A stretch of 44,031 nt of DNA from Betaproteobacteria bacterium (GTDB taxonomy: Bacteria > Pseudomonadota > Gammaproteobacteria > Burkholderiales > Burkholderiaceae_C): assembly GCA_016868205.1 (NCBI GenBank), contig VGHR01000012.1, positions 1 to 44,031 of the forward strand, read 5' to 3'. The notes beneath the pieces are model-generated. The model worked only from the letters and a program-made list of their open reading frames with translations, was not told the DNA's origin and searched no databases. Both the position numbers and the translations under genes were made by a program. Within the stretch, counting starts at the first letter, position 1. The number at the start of each line of letters is the position of its first letter. Shown piece by piece: positions 1-7,634 of this stretch.

Positions 1-789
1 CCCTCTGCCCAGGTGTTTTCCGCTACCACGCATCTGCAGGACCCTCACCATATCGAGGCACGTCCTTCACTCATTGCACGGCTGCGGCGGGCCGATCTGG
101 CAGTCTGCACGGGGGCCAGCCTTGAGGTTGGCTGGCTGCCGATGCTACAGGCGCGATCGGGTAACGCCAAAGTACAAGATGGTCAGCCAGGCATGTTCTA
201 TGCAGCACAGTTCGTAAAGCTTATTGGGCAATACGAAGGCATGATCACCCCGTTCTCCGGTGATGTTCACCCCGAGGGGAATCCACACTTTCACGCCGAC
301 CCACGCCGCCTATTGCAAGTGGCCGACGGGCTGCGTGATCGATTAATTCAGTTAAATCCTGCAGAGGCAAGTAGCATTTCGGCACAACATTTGCAGTTCT
401 CAAAATCGTTATCCGATCGAATCCCAGGCTGGGAAGCCAAAGCAGCGAGACTAAAAGGTAAGTCTGTGTTGACCCAGCATGCGACCTTTGGGTATCTCTG
501 GGAGTGGCTGGGCATCAGGTCTGTTGGCGATTTGGAGCCCAAACCTGGGATGCCGCCGACCCCGGGGCATTTAGAGCGCCTCCGCGCGCAAATGAGCCAG
601 TCTGCAGCCCAGGCAATCGTTATTTCCCAGCATCACGATAAACGGCCAGCCCAGTGGCTGGTTCAACAACAGACAACGGGAAAGACACCTCTCATCATTC
701 TCCCAGCAACAGTGCCTGAAGTTTCCTCGACTGCGCTGGTTACCTGGCTTGATGGTCTTGTGGTGACGCTTATCCAGGAGATTCCATAA
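1..789 (+). CDS. Metal (zinc/manganese-type) ABC transporter substrate-binding protein, 5' partial
   Basis: This is the periplasmic receptor of a cluster A-I metal importer (ZnuA/TroA family), which binds Zn2+ or Mn2+ and delivers it to an ABC permease. The frame is open to the left edge, so the signal peptide and N-terminus are missing and about 262 residues are visible. Family features include an early QDPH..E..PS segment, the RADL..C.GASLE.GWLP segment, and NPHFHADP in the middle, all typical of metal-site regions. The C-terminal lobe is intact and ends in a stop three bases before the next gene, which encodes the matching permease. The region uses more A/T than the genes after 1.9 kb. An ATPase is not in view and may lie to the left. 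The metal is inferred, not seen. Confidence 0.85.
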   Translation, partial: PSAQVFSATTHLQDPHHIEARPSLIARLRRADLAVCTGASLEVGWLPMLQARSGNAKVQDGQPGMFYAAQFVKLIGQYEGMITPFSGDVHPEGNPHFHADPRRLLQVADGLRDRLIQLNPAEASSISAQHLQFSKSLSDRIPGWEAKAARLKGKSVLTQHATFGYLWEWLGIRSVGDLEPKPGMPPTPGHLERLRAQMSQSAAQAIVISQHHDKRPAQWLVQQQTTGKTPLIILPATVPEVSSTALVTWLDGLVVTLIQEIP

Positions 790-792
790 GCA

Positions 793-1530
793 GTGTTCAT
801 AGACTATTGGTTTTTGCTTCCCCTTGTCACATTGGCTGGGGGGCTTTTCGCGCTTGCCCCCCTTGGGGTTCACGTTCTCCGTCGCGGAGTCGTGTTTATT
901 GATCTTGCGGTGGCGCAAGCTGCAGCCGCATCCACACTCTGGCTCCAAGTTTTTTATCACACCCATGATGCCGCGATTCTTGTTTCGTCGTCAGTCCTGG
1001 GCGCATTGCTTTGTGCCGTTCTTGTCGCACGCATAACTGTGGTGTGGCCGGAACGGCGTGAAGCACTGATCGGATTAATCTACGTACTAGGCGCAGCGCT
1101 TGGTCTCATGGCCGCCCAGTTCAACCCGCACGGCAAGGACGATCTTCAACAACTCCTGGCCACTGACATCTTGTGGAGCGATGAAACAGATGCACTTTTG
1201 GCAGTGGTCAGTGGGCTGGTCATTTTTTTTATTCAGCGTTGGCGCAAGGAGACCTTTGGTAAGGACCTCTATTTCTACTCGGTGTTTGCCGTGATCACCA
1301 GCCTATTAGTCCAGTCGCTTGGCGTCTTTCTTGTGTTTATTCTACTGATCGCGCCAGCCCTGTTGTTGGAGCGTCTTTGCACCTTTCTGAGCGCTATCGT
1401 AATTGCTATTGGCGTCCTTATTGGCCTCGGACTTTCTTGGTATGTTGACCTACCAAGTGGTGTTTCGATTGCCCTGTCACTGGCTTGCATCGCGCTTGCT
1501 GGGGTGATTTTCAATTTCAAATCGCCATAA
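793..1530 (+). CDS. Metal ABC transporter permease (ABC-3/ZnuB-like)
   Basis: Integral membrane permease of 245 residues in the ABC-3 (ZnuB/TroC) family, predicted to move zinc or a related metal across the inner membrane. It has about seven to eight hydrophobic segments. An RRGVVFIDLAVAQ stretch matches the family's conserved cytoplasmic region after the first helix, and LLQ..DILW resembles the segment before the coupling loop. The start is a GTG three bases after the receptor's stop, so the two are translationally linked. It ends about 150 bases before the IS remnant. It is slightly shorter than the usual 260-290 residues but looks complete. Confidence 0.85.
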   Translation: MFIDYWFLLPLVTLAGGLFALAPLGVHVLRRGVVFIDLAVAQAAAASTLWLQVFYHTHDAAILVSSSVLGALLCAVLVARITVVWPERREALIGLIYVLGAALGLMAAQFNPHGKDDLQQLLATDILWSDETDALLAVVSGLVIFFIQRWRKETFGKDLYFYSVFAVITSLLVQSLGVFLVFILLIAPALLLERLCTFLSAIVIAIGVLIGLGLSWYVDLPSGVSIALSLACIALAGVIFNFKSP

Positions 1531-1616
1531 ACTGCCGATTTCGATTTAGTTTTTCTCAGATAGATCCGACCATTTAATGGGGCGCCGACGTCTACCAGGA
1601 TTTGAGTAGCGACTTG

Positions 1617-1643
1617 ACCTGGCTGGCTTTTTCTGTGCCAGGT
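1617..1643. repeat. Short inverted repeat upstream of IS remnant
   Basis: A perfect 7-bp inverted repeat (1617-1623 and 1637-1643, ACCTGGC/GCCAGGT) lies between the permease stop and the transposase remnant. It could be a weak terminator for the metal operon or a leftover of an element end. No T-run follows directly and no partner IS end was found. Confidence 0.35.
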
Positions 1644-1682
1644 TGAATGTTGTATTTTCAACTTGGAAGAAGGGGTCGACGA

Positions 1683-1847
1683 ATGGCGAACAAGAAGCTC
1701 GGCCCGGAGCAGGCGGTCGCAAAGCTCAGGCAAATCGATGTCTTGCTGGGCGAAGGCAGGTCAATCAGCCAAGCCTGCAAGGAAGCCGGTATTACGGATG
1801 TCACCTACTACCGCTGGCGCAAGGAGTTGACCCGCTTCAAATGTTGA
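1683..1847 (+). pseudogene. IS3-family transposase OrfA remnant
   Basis: The first ~48 residues of an IS3/IS407-type OrfA, the helix-turn-helix DNA-binding half of the transposase. The visible segments are MANKK..PEQ, AKLRQIDVLL, ISQACKEAGIT and TYYRWRKE, which form the typical N-terminal HTH. After the RWRKE motif the family match stops abruptly (near 1826) and the frame ends at a stop codon. OrfB and the right end of the element are absent. The ATG at 1683 matches the usual family start and is preceded by a GAAGAAGGGG stretch. The remnant sits at the junction with a truncated mccB. Confidence 0.8.
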
Positions 1848-1883
1848 TTTAAGGTCAGTGAGAGTTTTCAGTCTAGCTGTATT

Positions 1884-2474
1884 TCATTGCAAGCCCAATC
1901 GTTGCTTGACCTCCGAACCCATGACCACGGCGATCTGCGCAATGCCCTGGGCACTCATATTGGCCTGGTTGTAGAAGATGCGGCCAAAGTGGTCGCGATC
2001 AGGAAACACCTCGTCCTGATTGGGCAGGTTGGCGCCGCCCGAATCCACCAGGTAAATGCAGGGCAGGCGATTGTGAGCCGCGATTTCCTGGGCCCTCAAG
2101 TGCTTCTTGACCGTCATCGGGTAGTAGGTACCGCCCTTGACCGTCGCGTCGTTGCAGACGATCACGCAATCGACCCCACTGACCCGGCCGATGCCGGCGA
2201 TCAGTCCGGCACAGGGCGCCTCGCCCTTGTACATGTCGTGCGCGGCCAGCGGCGCGATCTCCAGGAAGGGCGTGCCCGGATCGAGCAGCATCTGCACCCG
2301 CTCGCGCGGCAAGAGCTTGCCCCGGGCCGTGTGCTTCTCGCGTGCGGACGGGCCGCCACCACCGGCAGCGCGCGCGATCTGCCGTTGCAAATCATCCACC
2401 GCCGCCTGCATCTGATGCGCATATTCCTTGAACAGGGCCGAACGCGGGTTGATTCGTGTCTGTAAAACGGACAT
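1884..2474 (-). pseudogene. mccB: 3'-truncated methylcrotonyl-CoA carboxylase beta (carboxyltransferase) subunit
   Basis: N-terminal 196 residues of the carboxyltransferase (biotin-independent beta) subunit of 3-methylcrotonyl-CoA carboxylase, the enzyme of leucine breakdown. The match includes [43 protein letters not shown] and [20 protein letters not shown]. It ends just after AVVMGS, where the family continues with CTAGGAYVP. Here nine unrelated residues lead to a stop. Full-length proteins have about 535 residues, so the C-terminal carboxyltransferase lobe is missing and the product should be inactive. The start ATG at 2474 (MSVLQ) fits the family. The reading frame also runs on upstream to 2651 over the HAD gene, but that part is a shadow. 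Confidence 0.9.
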
Positions 2475-2548
2475 GCGCACACACTCCTGCGGCCAAAGCG
2501 GCAAGCGCCGCGTCAACGCGGCAAGGGGCAACAGCATAAACCAGGCGC

Positions 2549-3202
2549 CTAAACCAAGGCCTGCTGCAATTGATCCATCCGCGCAAAAACCCGGTGGGCC
2601 CCGGCCTGAAGCAAAGCCTGTTCCGAGGCGCCTTGCGGGCAGTAGGCCCAAACCGTGGCCCCAGCGGCCAAGCCGGCAGCGATGCCGGTGGGCGTGTCTT
2701 CAATCACCAGACAGGCCGCCGGATCGGCCTGCAAGTGCGCAGCGGCGGCCAGGTACACATCGGGGGCAGGCTTGCTGCGCGGCATTTCGTGACCGCTGAA
2801 CACACGGCCGCTGAAAAAATCGAGCAGGCCCACCTGAGTGAGCATCATCTCCACCTTGTAGCGATCCGCGCCGGAGGCCACGGCCATGCGCGCGCCATAC
2901 AGATGCTGCGCATGGCCCAGCAGATCAAGCACCCCTTCGATCGCCCGAATATCCTGGGCCAGCGCCGCATTGCGCCGCGCATAAAAGGACTGCAGCCACT
3001 CCTCGGTCAAGTCCCAGCCCGTGTGCTGGCGCACCAGATCGGCACGATTGCGCACCGTATGCCCGACAAAATGGCCCATGCACTGGGCCAGCGTCAGACG
3101 CCAGCCCTTTTCTTCCAGCATGTCACGCAAGACGCCGCAGGTGATGGCCTCGCTATCGACCAGCACACCATCGCAATCAAACAGGAGGGCCTGAAACCGC
3201 AT
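2549..3202 (-). CDS. HAD-superfamily phosphatase (HAD-IA)
   Basis: A 217-residue haloacid-dehalogenase-like hydrolase, subfamily IA, expected to hydrolyse a phosphate monoester in the cytoplasm; the substrate cannot be read from sequence. Motif I is [11 protein letters not shown] (nucleophile Asp9, acid/base Asp11). An alpha-helical cap follows. Motif II is AVASGA, motif III is the Lys in [10 protein letters not shown], and motif IV is VIEDTPTGI. The start at 3202 puts motif I at the usual distance; an ATG nine bases upstream (3211) is an alternative. It lies 74 bases upstream of mccB on the same strand and may have been co-transcribed with it. Confidence 0.85.
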   Translation of the reverse strand: MRFQALLFDCDGVLVDSEAITCGVLRDMLEEKGWRLTLAQCMGHFVGHTVRNRADLVRQHTGWDLTEEWLQSFYARRNAALAQDIRAIEGVLDLLGHAQHLYGARMAVASGADRYKVEMMLTQVGLLDFFSGRVFSGHEMPRSKPAPDVYLAAAAHLQADPAACLVIEDTPTGIAAGLAAGATVWAYCPQGASEQALLQAGAHRVFARMDQLQQALV

Positions 3203-3285
3203 GGGACCCATTGTAGGAAGGCCGACTCGACGGCCCTTGAGGATAGCCGTCGCCCATGGGCTGAGCCCGACTCAGGCCTGCCGTC

Positions 3286-4323
3286 TCAAGACAACTTCAT
3301 CGCGAATATCAGGGCAAGAATCAGACTGCCCAAAAACACCGTCTCAGCGACCATCAACGCCACCGGCCTCCAGCCGAGGGCCAAAATTTCACGCCACTGC
3401 GTTCTCATGCCAATAGCCACCATCGAAGCCACCAGGCAGGCCTGAGAAAGATCCACTCCAACCGACACCAGCGCAGCTGGCACCAGCCCCGTGCTGTTGA
3501 CCCCCACAAAGGCCGCGAACAAGACGACAAACCAGGGCACAAGAGGAGGCGTCTTGCCGGTCTCATGACCGATCTGCGAATTTCTGGGCAGAGACCCATC
3601 TTCCCGGTCGAGAACGTAGTGCCGTGAAATCCAGGACACAAAAATCACCACCGGCAGCAACAAGGCCACTCTGATCAGTTTCACAAGGACAGCCATGTCG
3701 CCCGCCTCCGTGGACAGGCTGTACCCCGCCCCAACCACTTGGGCCACATCGTGGATGGTGGCACCCATGAAAAATCCAGCCTCCATCGGGCTCCACTGCA
3801 TCCAGCGCGCAAAAGCCGGATAGGCCATCATCGCCAGGCTGGACAAAGAACTCACGCCGATCACGGCGAAAGATGTCGCTCGCTCTTTTTGGGCGTAGGC
3901 AGGCATCGCCGCTGACAAAGCCAGGGCGGCAGAGGCTCCGCATATGGCCACTGCTCCGCCAGTCAACAGCCCGAGAAAAAAGGGGAATCCCAACAGTCTG
4001 GCCAGCAAGACCCCGGCCCCCAAGGTCAAGGTGACCGATAGGGCAATCATCATCAGAGGCTGCCAGCCTATGTCGGCCACCTCACCCAACGTAAGCCTGA
4101 ACCCCAGTAAAGCCACACCCCAGCGCAACACCTGCCGAGATACGATCTCAACACCTGCTGCGCATCGCGAATCCTGAGACAGAAAGTTCAGTGCCATGCC
4201 CAGCAGCAGGGCGAACAGCATGACGGGCGCGCTGTACTGACGCGCCAGAAACGAAGCAGCCAACCCCACCACGGCGCAAACGGCAAGACCCGGCCAGAGG
4301 CCTTGCCAGGCAAGCACCCTCAC
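3286..4323 (-). CDS. YeiH/UPF0324-family putative sulfate exporter
   Basis: Inner-membrane protein of 345 residues with about ten to eleven hydrophobic helices, in the YeiH (Cons_hypoth698) family. Members are annotated as putative sulfate or sulfonate-derived anion exporters. Diagnostic stretches are LLGMALNF, RWGVALLGFRL, GGAVAICGASAALA and FMGATIHDVAQVVGAG; the GGAVAICG and IHDVAQV blocks are the family hallmarks. Translation appears to start at GTG 4323. It is followed on the same strand by the HAD gene after about 80 bases and preceded by an orphan Bug receptor. The substrate is inferred from family annotation only. Confidence 0.85.
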   Translation of the reverse strand: MRVLAWQGLWPGLAVCAVVGLAASFLARQYSAPVMLFALLLGMALNFLSQDSRCAAGVEIVSRQVLRWGVALLGFRLTLGEVADIGWQPLMMIALSVTLTLGAGVLLARLLGFPFFLGLLTGGAVAICGASAALALSAAMPAYAQKERATSFAVIGVSSLSSLAMMAYPAFARWMQWSPMEAGFFMGATIHDVAQVVGAGYSLSTEAGDMAVLVKLIRVALLLPVVIFVSWISRHYVLDREDGSLPRNSQIGHETGKTPPLVPWFVVLFAAFVGVNSTGLVPAALVSVGVDLSQACLVASMVAIGMRTQWREILALGWRPVALMVAETVFLGSLILALIFAMKLS

Positions 4324-4363
4324 CGCTTCAGACTTAAGGAGAAATTCAAGGCAATGACAGGCT

Positions 4364-4376
4364 ACCCCTGCGGGGT
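4364..4376. terminator. Weak hairpin between Bug receptor and YeiH gene
   Basis: A 5-bp stem with a 3-base loop (ACCCC/GGGGT) lies just after the stop codon of the minus-strand Bug gene. There is no T-run, so it is at best a weak terminator. Confidence 0.25.
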
Positions 4377-4382
4377 CTTGCT

Positions 4383-5360
4383 CTACTGGAGCGTGATGTT
4401 GAACTGCTTGACGATGGCGGCGTTCCGGTCAAAGTCAGATTTGACGGATGCTGCCAGCTGAGCGGGCGGAGTCAGGGGTTCCATGTCGAAGCCTGCGGCC
4501 ACCAGGCGATCACGAACCTTTGCCGCAGACGCGGCCTTGACCATGGCCGCATTGATTTTGTCCACCGTCGCGGCTGCCACACCGGCCGACACAATGACGC
4601 CAATCCAGTTGCTGTAGTCCAGTTCTGGATAACCTTGTTCGGCCATGGTCGGCACATTGGGCATCTGGGGCGATCGCGCTTTCGCGGCAATACCGAAAAC
4701 CTGTACCTTGCCTCCAGCGGCCAGGGGTTTGGTGGTGGCCATGCCATCGAACATCAAGGGGATCTGTCCGCCCATCACTTGTTGCAGGGCCGGCGGTGAC
4801 CCGGCAAAGGGGACGTGCTGCATGTCCAGGCCTGATTTCTGGTTCAGGATCATGCCGGCGTAGTGGGAAACGGTGCCCGCACTGTAGGACGCAAAGCTGA
4901 CCTTGCCCGGATTGGACTTGACCCAGGCGACCAGTCCTTTGACATCTTTTGCGGGCACAGAAGGCGCGCCGATGAGCACCAGATAGCCACGCGCAATCGC
5001 AGTGACCGGTTTGACATCCTTGAGGGGGTCAAAGCCCGTCTTCATGACATGCGGAATTTCGGTCAGCACGTTGCTGGCGGTCATCATGATGGTGTTGCCA
5101 TCGGCGGCTGCGGCATTGAGGGCCTGCACCCCGATGCCGCCACCGGCACCGGGCTTGTTGTCGATGACCACCGGCTGACCGATGTCGGCGGACAGTTGCT
5201 CGGCCACGATGCGGGCCACCACATCCATGGTGCCGCCAGCCGGGGCGGGAACCACCATCTTCACCGGCTTGTCGGTCCAGGCCATGGCGGCCGGCAGAGC
5301 CAGCGCCAGCGTGGCTGCGCACAGGCCGCGGCGGGTCAGGGTGGGAACAGAAGGGGTCAT
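4383..5360 (-). CDS. Bug-family (TctC-like) periplasmic substrate-binding protein
   Basis: A 325-residue periplasmic receptor of the Bug/TctC family, which binds carboxylated small molecules and can feed a tripartite tricarboxylate transporter. It has an N-terminal signal peptide (TRRGLCAATLALALPAAMA). Then come the family blocks KPVKMVVPAPAGG..DVVAR, GQPVVIDNKPGAGG, the VPFAGSPPALQ..MGGQIPLMFDG region and VPTMAEQGYP. An AAGGAG ribosome site precedes the ATG. No tctA/tctB lies beside it, so it is an orphan receptor that must use a transporter elsewhere or act as a sensor. It is divergent from an AraC regulator, which suggests shared regulation. Confidence 0.9.
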   Translation of the reverse strand: MTPSVPTLTRRGLCAATLALALPAAMAWTDKPVKMVVPAPAGGTMDVVARIVAEQLSADIGQPVVIDNKPGAGGGIGVQALNAAAADGNTIMMTASNVLTEIPHVMKTGFDPLKDVKPVTAIARGYLVLIGAPSVPAKDVKGLVAWVKSNPGKVSFASYSAGTVSHYAGMILNQKSGLDMQHVPFAGSPPALQQVMGGQIPLMFDGMATTKPLAAGGKVQVFGIAAKARSPQMPNVPTMAEQGYPELDYSNWIGVIVSAGVAAATVDKINAAMVKAASAAKVRDRLVAAGFDMEPLTPPAQLAASVKSDFDRNAAIVKQFNITLQ

Positions 5361-5459
5361 GGCGGATCTCCTTGGGGTCGCAGGGCCGCCTTCGGACCGA
5401 GGCGGTAGGTGTCGAGACTGTGCGGATCGTAGGATTGAGGGTCACACCGGACTTGATAA

Positions 5460-5469
5460 TTGGCGCCAA
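5460..5469. promoter_or_regulatory. Palindrome in the Bug/AraC divergent promoter region
   Basis: A perfect 10-bp palindrome, TTGGCGCCAA, sits in the 132-bp gap between the divergent Bug receptor and AraC genes. Its half, TTGGCGC, recurs at 7585-7591 in the promoter region of the next AraC/oxidoreductase pair. It could be a regulator site; this is inference from position and symmetry. Confidence 0.4.
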
Positions 5470-5492
5470 CTATTGTCGAATCCGGGACATCT

Positions 5493-6569
5493 GTGACCTC
5501 GTTTCTACCCATCGTCCGAAGCGCCACTCTGGAGGGCTTCCCGGCACTGGCCAGGGAGCTGGGTCTGGACGCGCCTGCGCTTTTGCGTCAGGCGGGCTTG
5601 GTGCCGCGCAGCCTGATGAATCCGGACACCCCGCTCGCCGCCGAAGCCGTTGGGCGTTTGCTCGAGGACAGTGCCAAGGCCAGCGGACGATCCGATTTCG
5701 GCCTGCGTCTGGCGGCGCGACGACGCTTTGAAAGTCTGGGTCCGGTGAGTCTTCTCCTGAAGGAGCAAGCCAGCGTCGGTCACGCACTGGAGACGCTGCT
5801 GCGTTACCTCCGGCTGATCAATCCTTCTTTGGTGACCCGTGTGGTTCATCGGGGCTCCCGGGTGTTCATTGAGGAAGACCTGCGCCATGAGGGCGCTGAG
5901 TCTTCGCCTCAATCCATGGAATTGGCATTGGGCGTCATGTTAAGGATCCTGCGGGAACTTCTGGGGCCCCACTGGCGGCCCTTGGCCGTTCAGTTTCGCC
6001 ACCCCCCGCCCGAGGAAGTAGCGGCCCACCAGAGATTTTTTGGCAGTCCGGTGGTGTTTCGTGCAAGCTTCAACGCCATTGCCATGCGCCCCGCCGACTT
6101 GCAGGCCCGACCTCAAGGGGGGGATCCCGGACTGGCCCGCCTGGTGCGGCATATGCTGGACGGCGCGCTGGCTTCTGAACAAGGTACGGACAAGGTCGTG
6201 CGCCAGCTGGTGGTCGCCCTGCTGCCCGGCGGAGGATGCACGGCGCAACTGGTGGCGCGTCACCTCGGCGTGGACCGGCGCACCCTGCACCGCTACCTCG
6301 CCGCACAGGGGCTGAATTTTTCGAGGGTGCTGCAGTCCGTACGGCGGGATCTGGTGCGAGCTCATCTGGCCCAGGCCCAGCTGCCGCTGTCGGAGAGCGC
6401 CGTACTATTGGGCTTTGCCAGCCAGAGCGCGTTTGCCTACTGGTTTCGCACGCAGTTTGGCTGCAGCGTTAGCCGCTGGCGCCAAGAACAGACGACAAGT
6501 CGTCTGGTCCAGCCTGGGTCCGCCAGCGCTGCGGGGCTTGACCGAACTGCGCGACAAACCAGCGGGTGA
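5493..6569 (+). CDS. AraC-family transcriptional regulator (OruR-like), copy 1
   Basis: A 358-residue activator with an N-terminal 'arabinose-binding-like' ligand domain (about residues 10-200) of the OruR/ArgR-like type and a C-terminal AraC HTH domain (about 230-330). The HTH part shows VARHLGVDRRTLHRYLA and LLGFASQSAFAYWFRTQFG..VSRWR, the two helix-turn-helix motifs. I chose GTG 5493, which leaves a short N-terminus as in the other copies; a TTG at 5460 in the same frame is possible but has no ribosome site. It is divergent from a Bug receptor gene. Its last 101 bases overlap the end of the convergent AraC gene 6469-7497. The ligand is unknown. Confidence 0.85.
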   Translation: MTSFLPIVRSATLEGFPALARELGLDAPALLRQAGLVPRSLMNPDTPLAAEAVGRLLEDSAKASGRSDFGLRLAARRRFESLGPVSLLLKEQASVGHALETLLRYLRLINPSLVTRVVHRGSRVFIEEDLRHEGAESSPQSMELALGVMLRILRELLGPHWRPLAVQFRHPPPEEVAAHQRFFGSPVVFRASFNAIAMRPADLQARPQGGDPGLARLVRHMLDGALASEQGTDKVVRQLVVALLPGGGCTAQLVARHLGVDRRTLHRYLAAQGLNFSRVLQSVRRDLVRAHLAQAQLPLSESAVLLGFASQSAFAYWFRTQFGCSVSRWRQEQTTSRLVQPGSASAAGLDRTARQTSG

Positions 6570-7497
6570 AGGCGCTGGGCGAGCTGTAGCCGAGCATCTG
6601 GGAAATTCGAATGAGCGAGTGGCGGGGGTTTTCCAGGTAACGCTGGGCCAGTTCGCGTCGCACGTCGCAGAGCAGGTCACCAAAGCTGGCGCCCGACTCA
6701 CCCAGCCGTCGCTGCATGGTGCGCACGCTCAGTCCGAGGGTCTGCGCCACATAGCCACTGCTGGCATGACCGCTGGCCAGCATCAGGTAGATGGCTTTGC
6801 GGACCTCCTGCACCAGCGAGGGTTCGCCCCACTGCGGCAGGGAGTCAACGAAGCGCTGGGCGTAACGGGCCAGCGCCGGTGCGGCTGCGGGATTGGGGAC
6901 ATCCAGATCGCGTGCGCGGCAGACCAGTCCGTTGAATTCGCTGTCAAAGGCCACCGGACATCCAAAGAATCGCCGGTGCATGTGGGTGTCGCGCGGTGCC
7001 GGATGCGTGAAATTGACGCTTGCCGGCCGCCAGTCCTCGCCCATGACCGTGACACACAGGCGCATCAGAACGCCGATGGCTAGTTCATTGGCCTGGCGAG
7101 CGGGCTGGCCCGAAAGGACTTCCTCGCGCAGGATCACATGGGCGCCCGCATCCTCGATCTGCAGGGCCAGCGAGTCATTGATCAGATGCCGATATTCGAT
7201 GGTCGCGCGCAGCGCATCGCGCAAGGTGGGCTGGTGGCTGATCAGCAGGCTGACGACACCGAAGTCGGCCACCTGCCGGCCCTGCGCCATGCGCAGCCCG
7301 AACTGCTCGTCGCGGCTTGCTCGGGCAGCCAGTTCCAGCAGGCGCACCACCGATTCCACGGGTATGCGCTGCTCCGGGTCTTCCAGCAGCGATCGGCTCA
7401 GGCCCACCTGCCGCAGTTGCGGCAAAGGGTTGAGCCCGAGCTCGCGCGCCACCTCAAAGAAATGGGTCAGGGCCGCTGCGCGCACCAGGATGCTCAT
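6469..7497 (-). CDS. AraC-family transcriptional regulator (OruR-like), copy 2
   Basis: A 342-residue paralogue of the regulators at 5493 and 10625. The N-terminal sensor domain begins ILVRAAALTHFFEVARELGL and includes FGVVSLLISHQPTLRDAL. The C-terminal HTH domain includes VAQTLGLSVRTMQRRLGE and MLGYSSPSAFTRWFVAQFG..PQRWR. The longer reading frame to 7623 adds 42 residues without family support, so the ATG at 7497 is preferred. It is divergent from the oxidoreductase gene at 7635 with 137 bases between starts, which makes it the likely regulator of gene set A. It shares a 101-bp tail-to-tail overlap with AraC copy 1. Confidence 0.87.
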   Translation of the reverse strand: MSILVRAAALTHFFEVARELGLNPLPQLRQVGLSRSLLEDPEQRIPVESVVRLLELAARASRDEQFGLRMAQGRQVADFGVVSLLISHQPTLRDALRATIEYRHLINDSLALQIEDAGAHVILREEVLSGQPARQANELAIGVLMRLCVTVMGEDWRPASVNFTHPAPRDTHMHRRFFGCPVAFDSEFNGLVCRARDLDVPNPAAAPALARYAQRFVDSLPQWGEPSLVQEVRKAIYLMLASGHASSGYVAQTLGLSVRTMQRRLGESGASFGDLLCDVRRELAQRYLENPRHSLIRISQMLGYSSPSAFTRWFVAQFGQAPQRWRTQAGPDDLSSVLGASG

Positions 7498-7584
7498 GGC
7501 GCGAAATGATAAGGCTTTGGCGGAAATTGCAAAGCATCGGCCGGTGGCGCTGCCTACATTGCGTCTAGGCGCGATACAGCGTAC

Positions 7585-7591
7585 TTGGCGC
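7585..7591 (+). promoter_or_regulatory. TTGGCGC motif upstream of set A
   Basis: A 7-bp motif identical to the half-site of the palindrome at 5460-5469, lying between AraC copy 2 and the MDR gene. It may be an AraC half-site. A 7-mer can recur by chance, so support is weak. Confidence 0.25.
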
Positions 7592-7634
7592 TTGTCCATC
7601 AGGCGCCGTGCCCCGATCAACAACAGGAAGACCC

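Noticed and set aside
2475..2651. A fusion of mccB with upstream residues
   Set aside because: The extension overlaps the HAD gene in another frame. The conserved carboxylase N-terminus begins at 2474.
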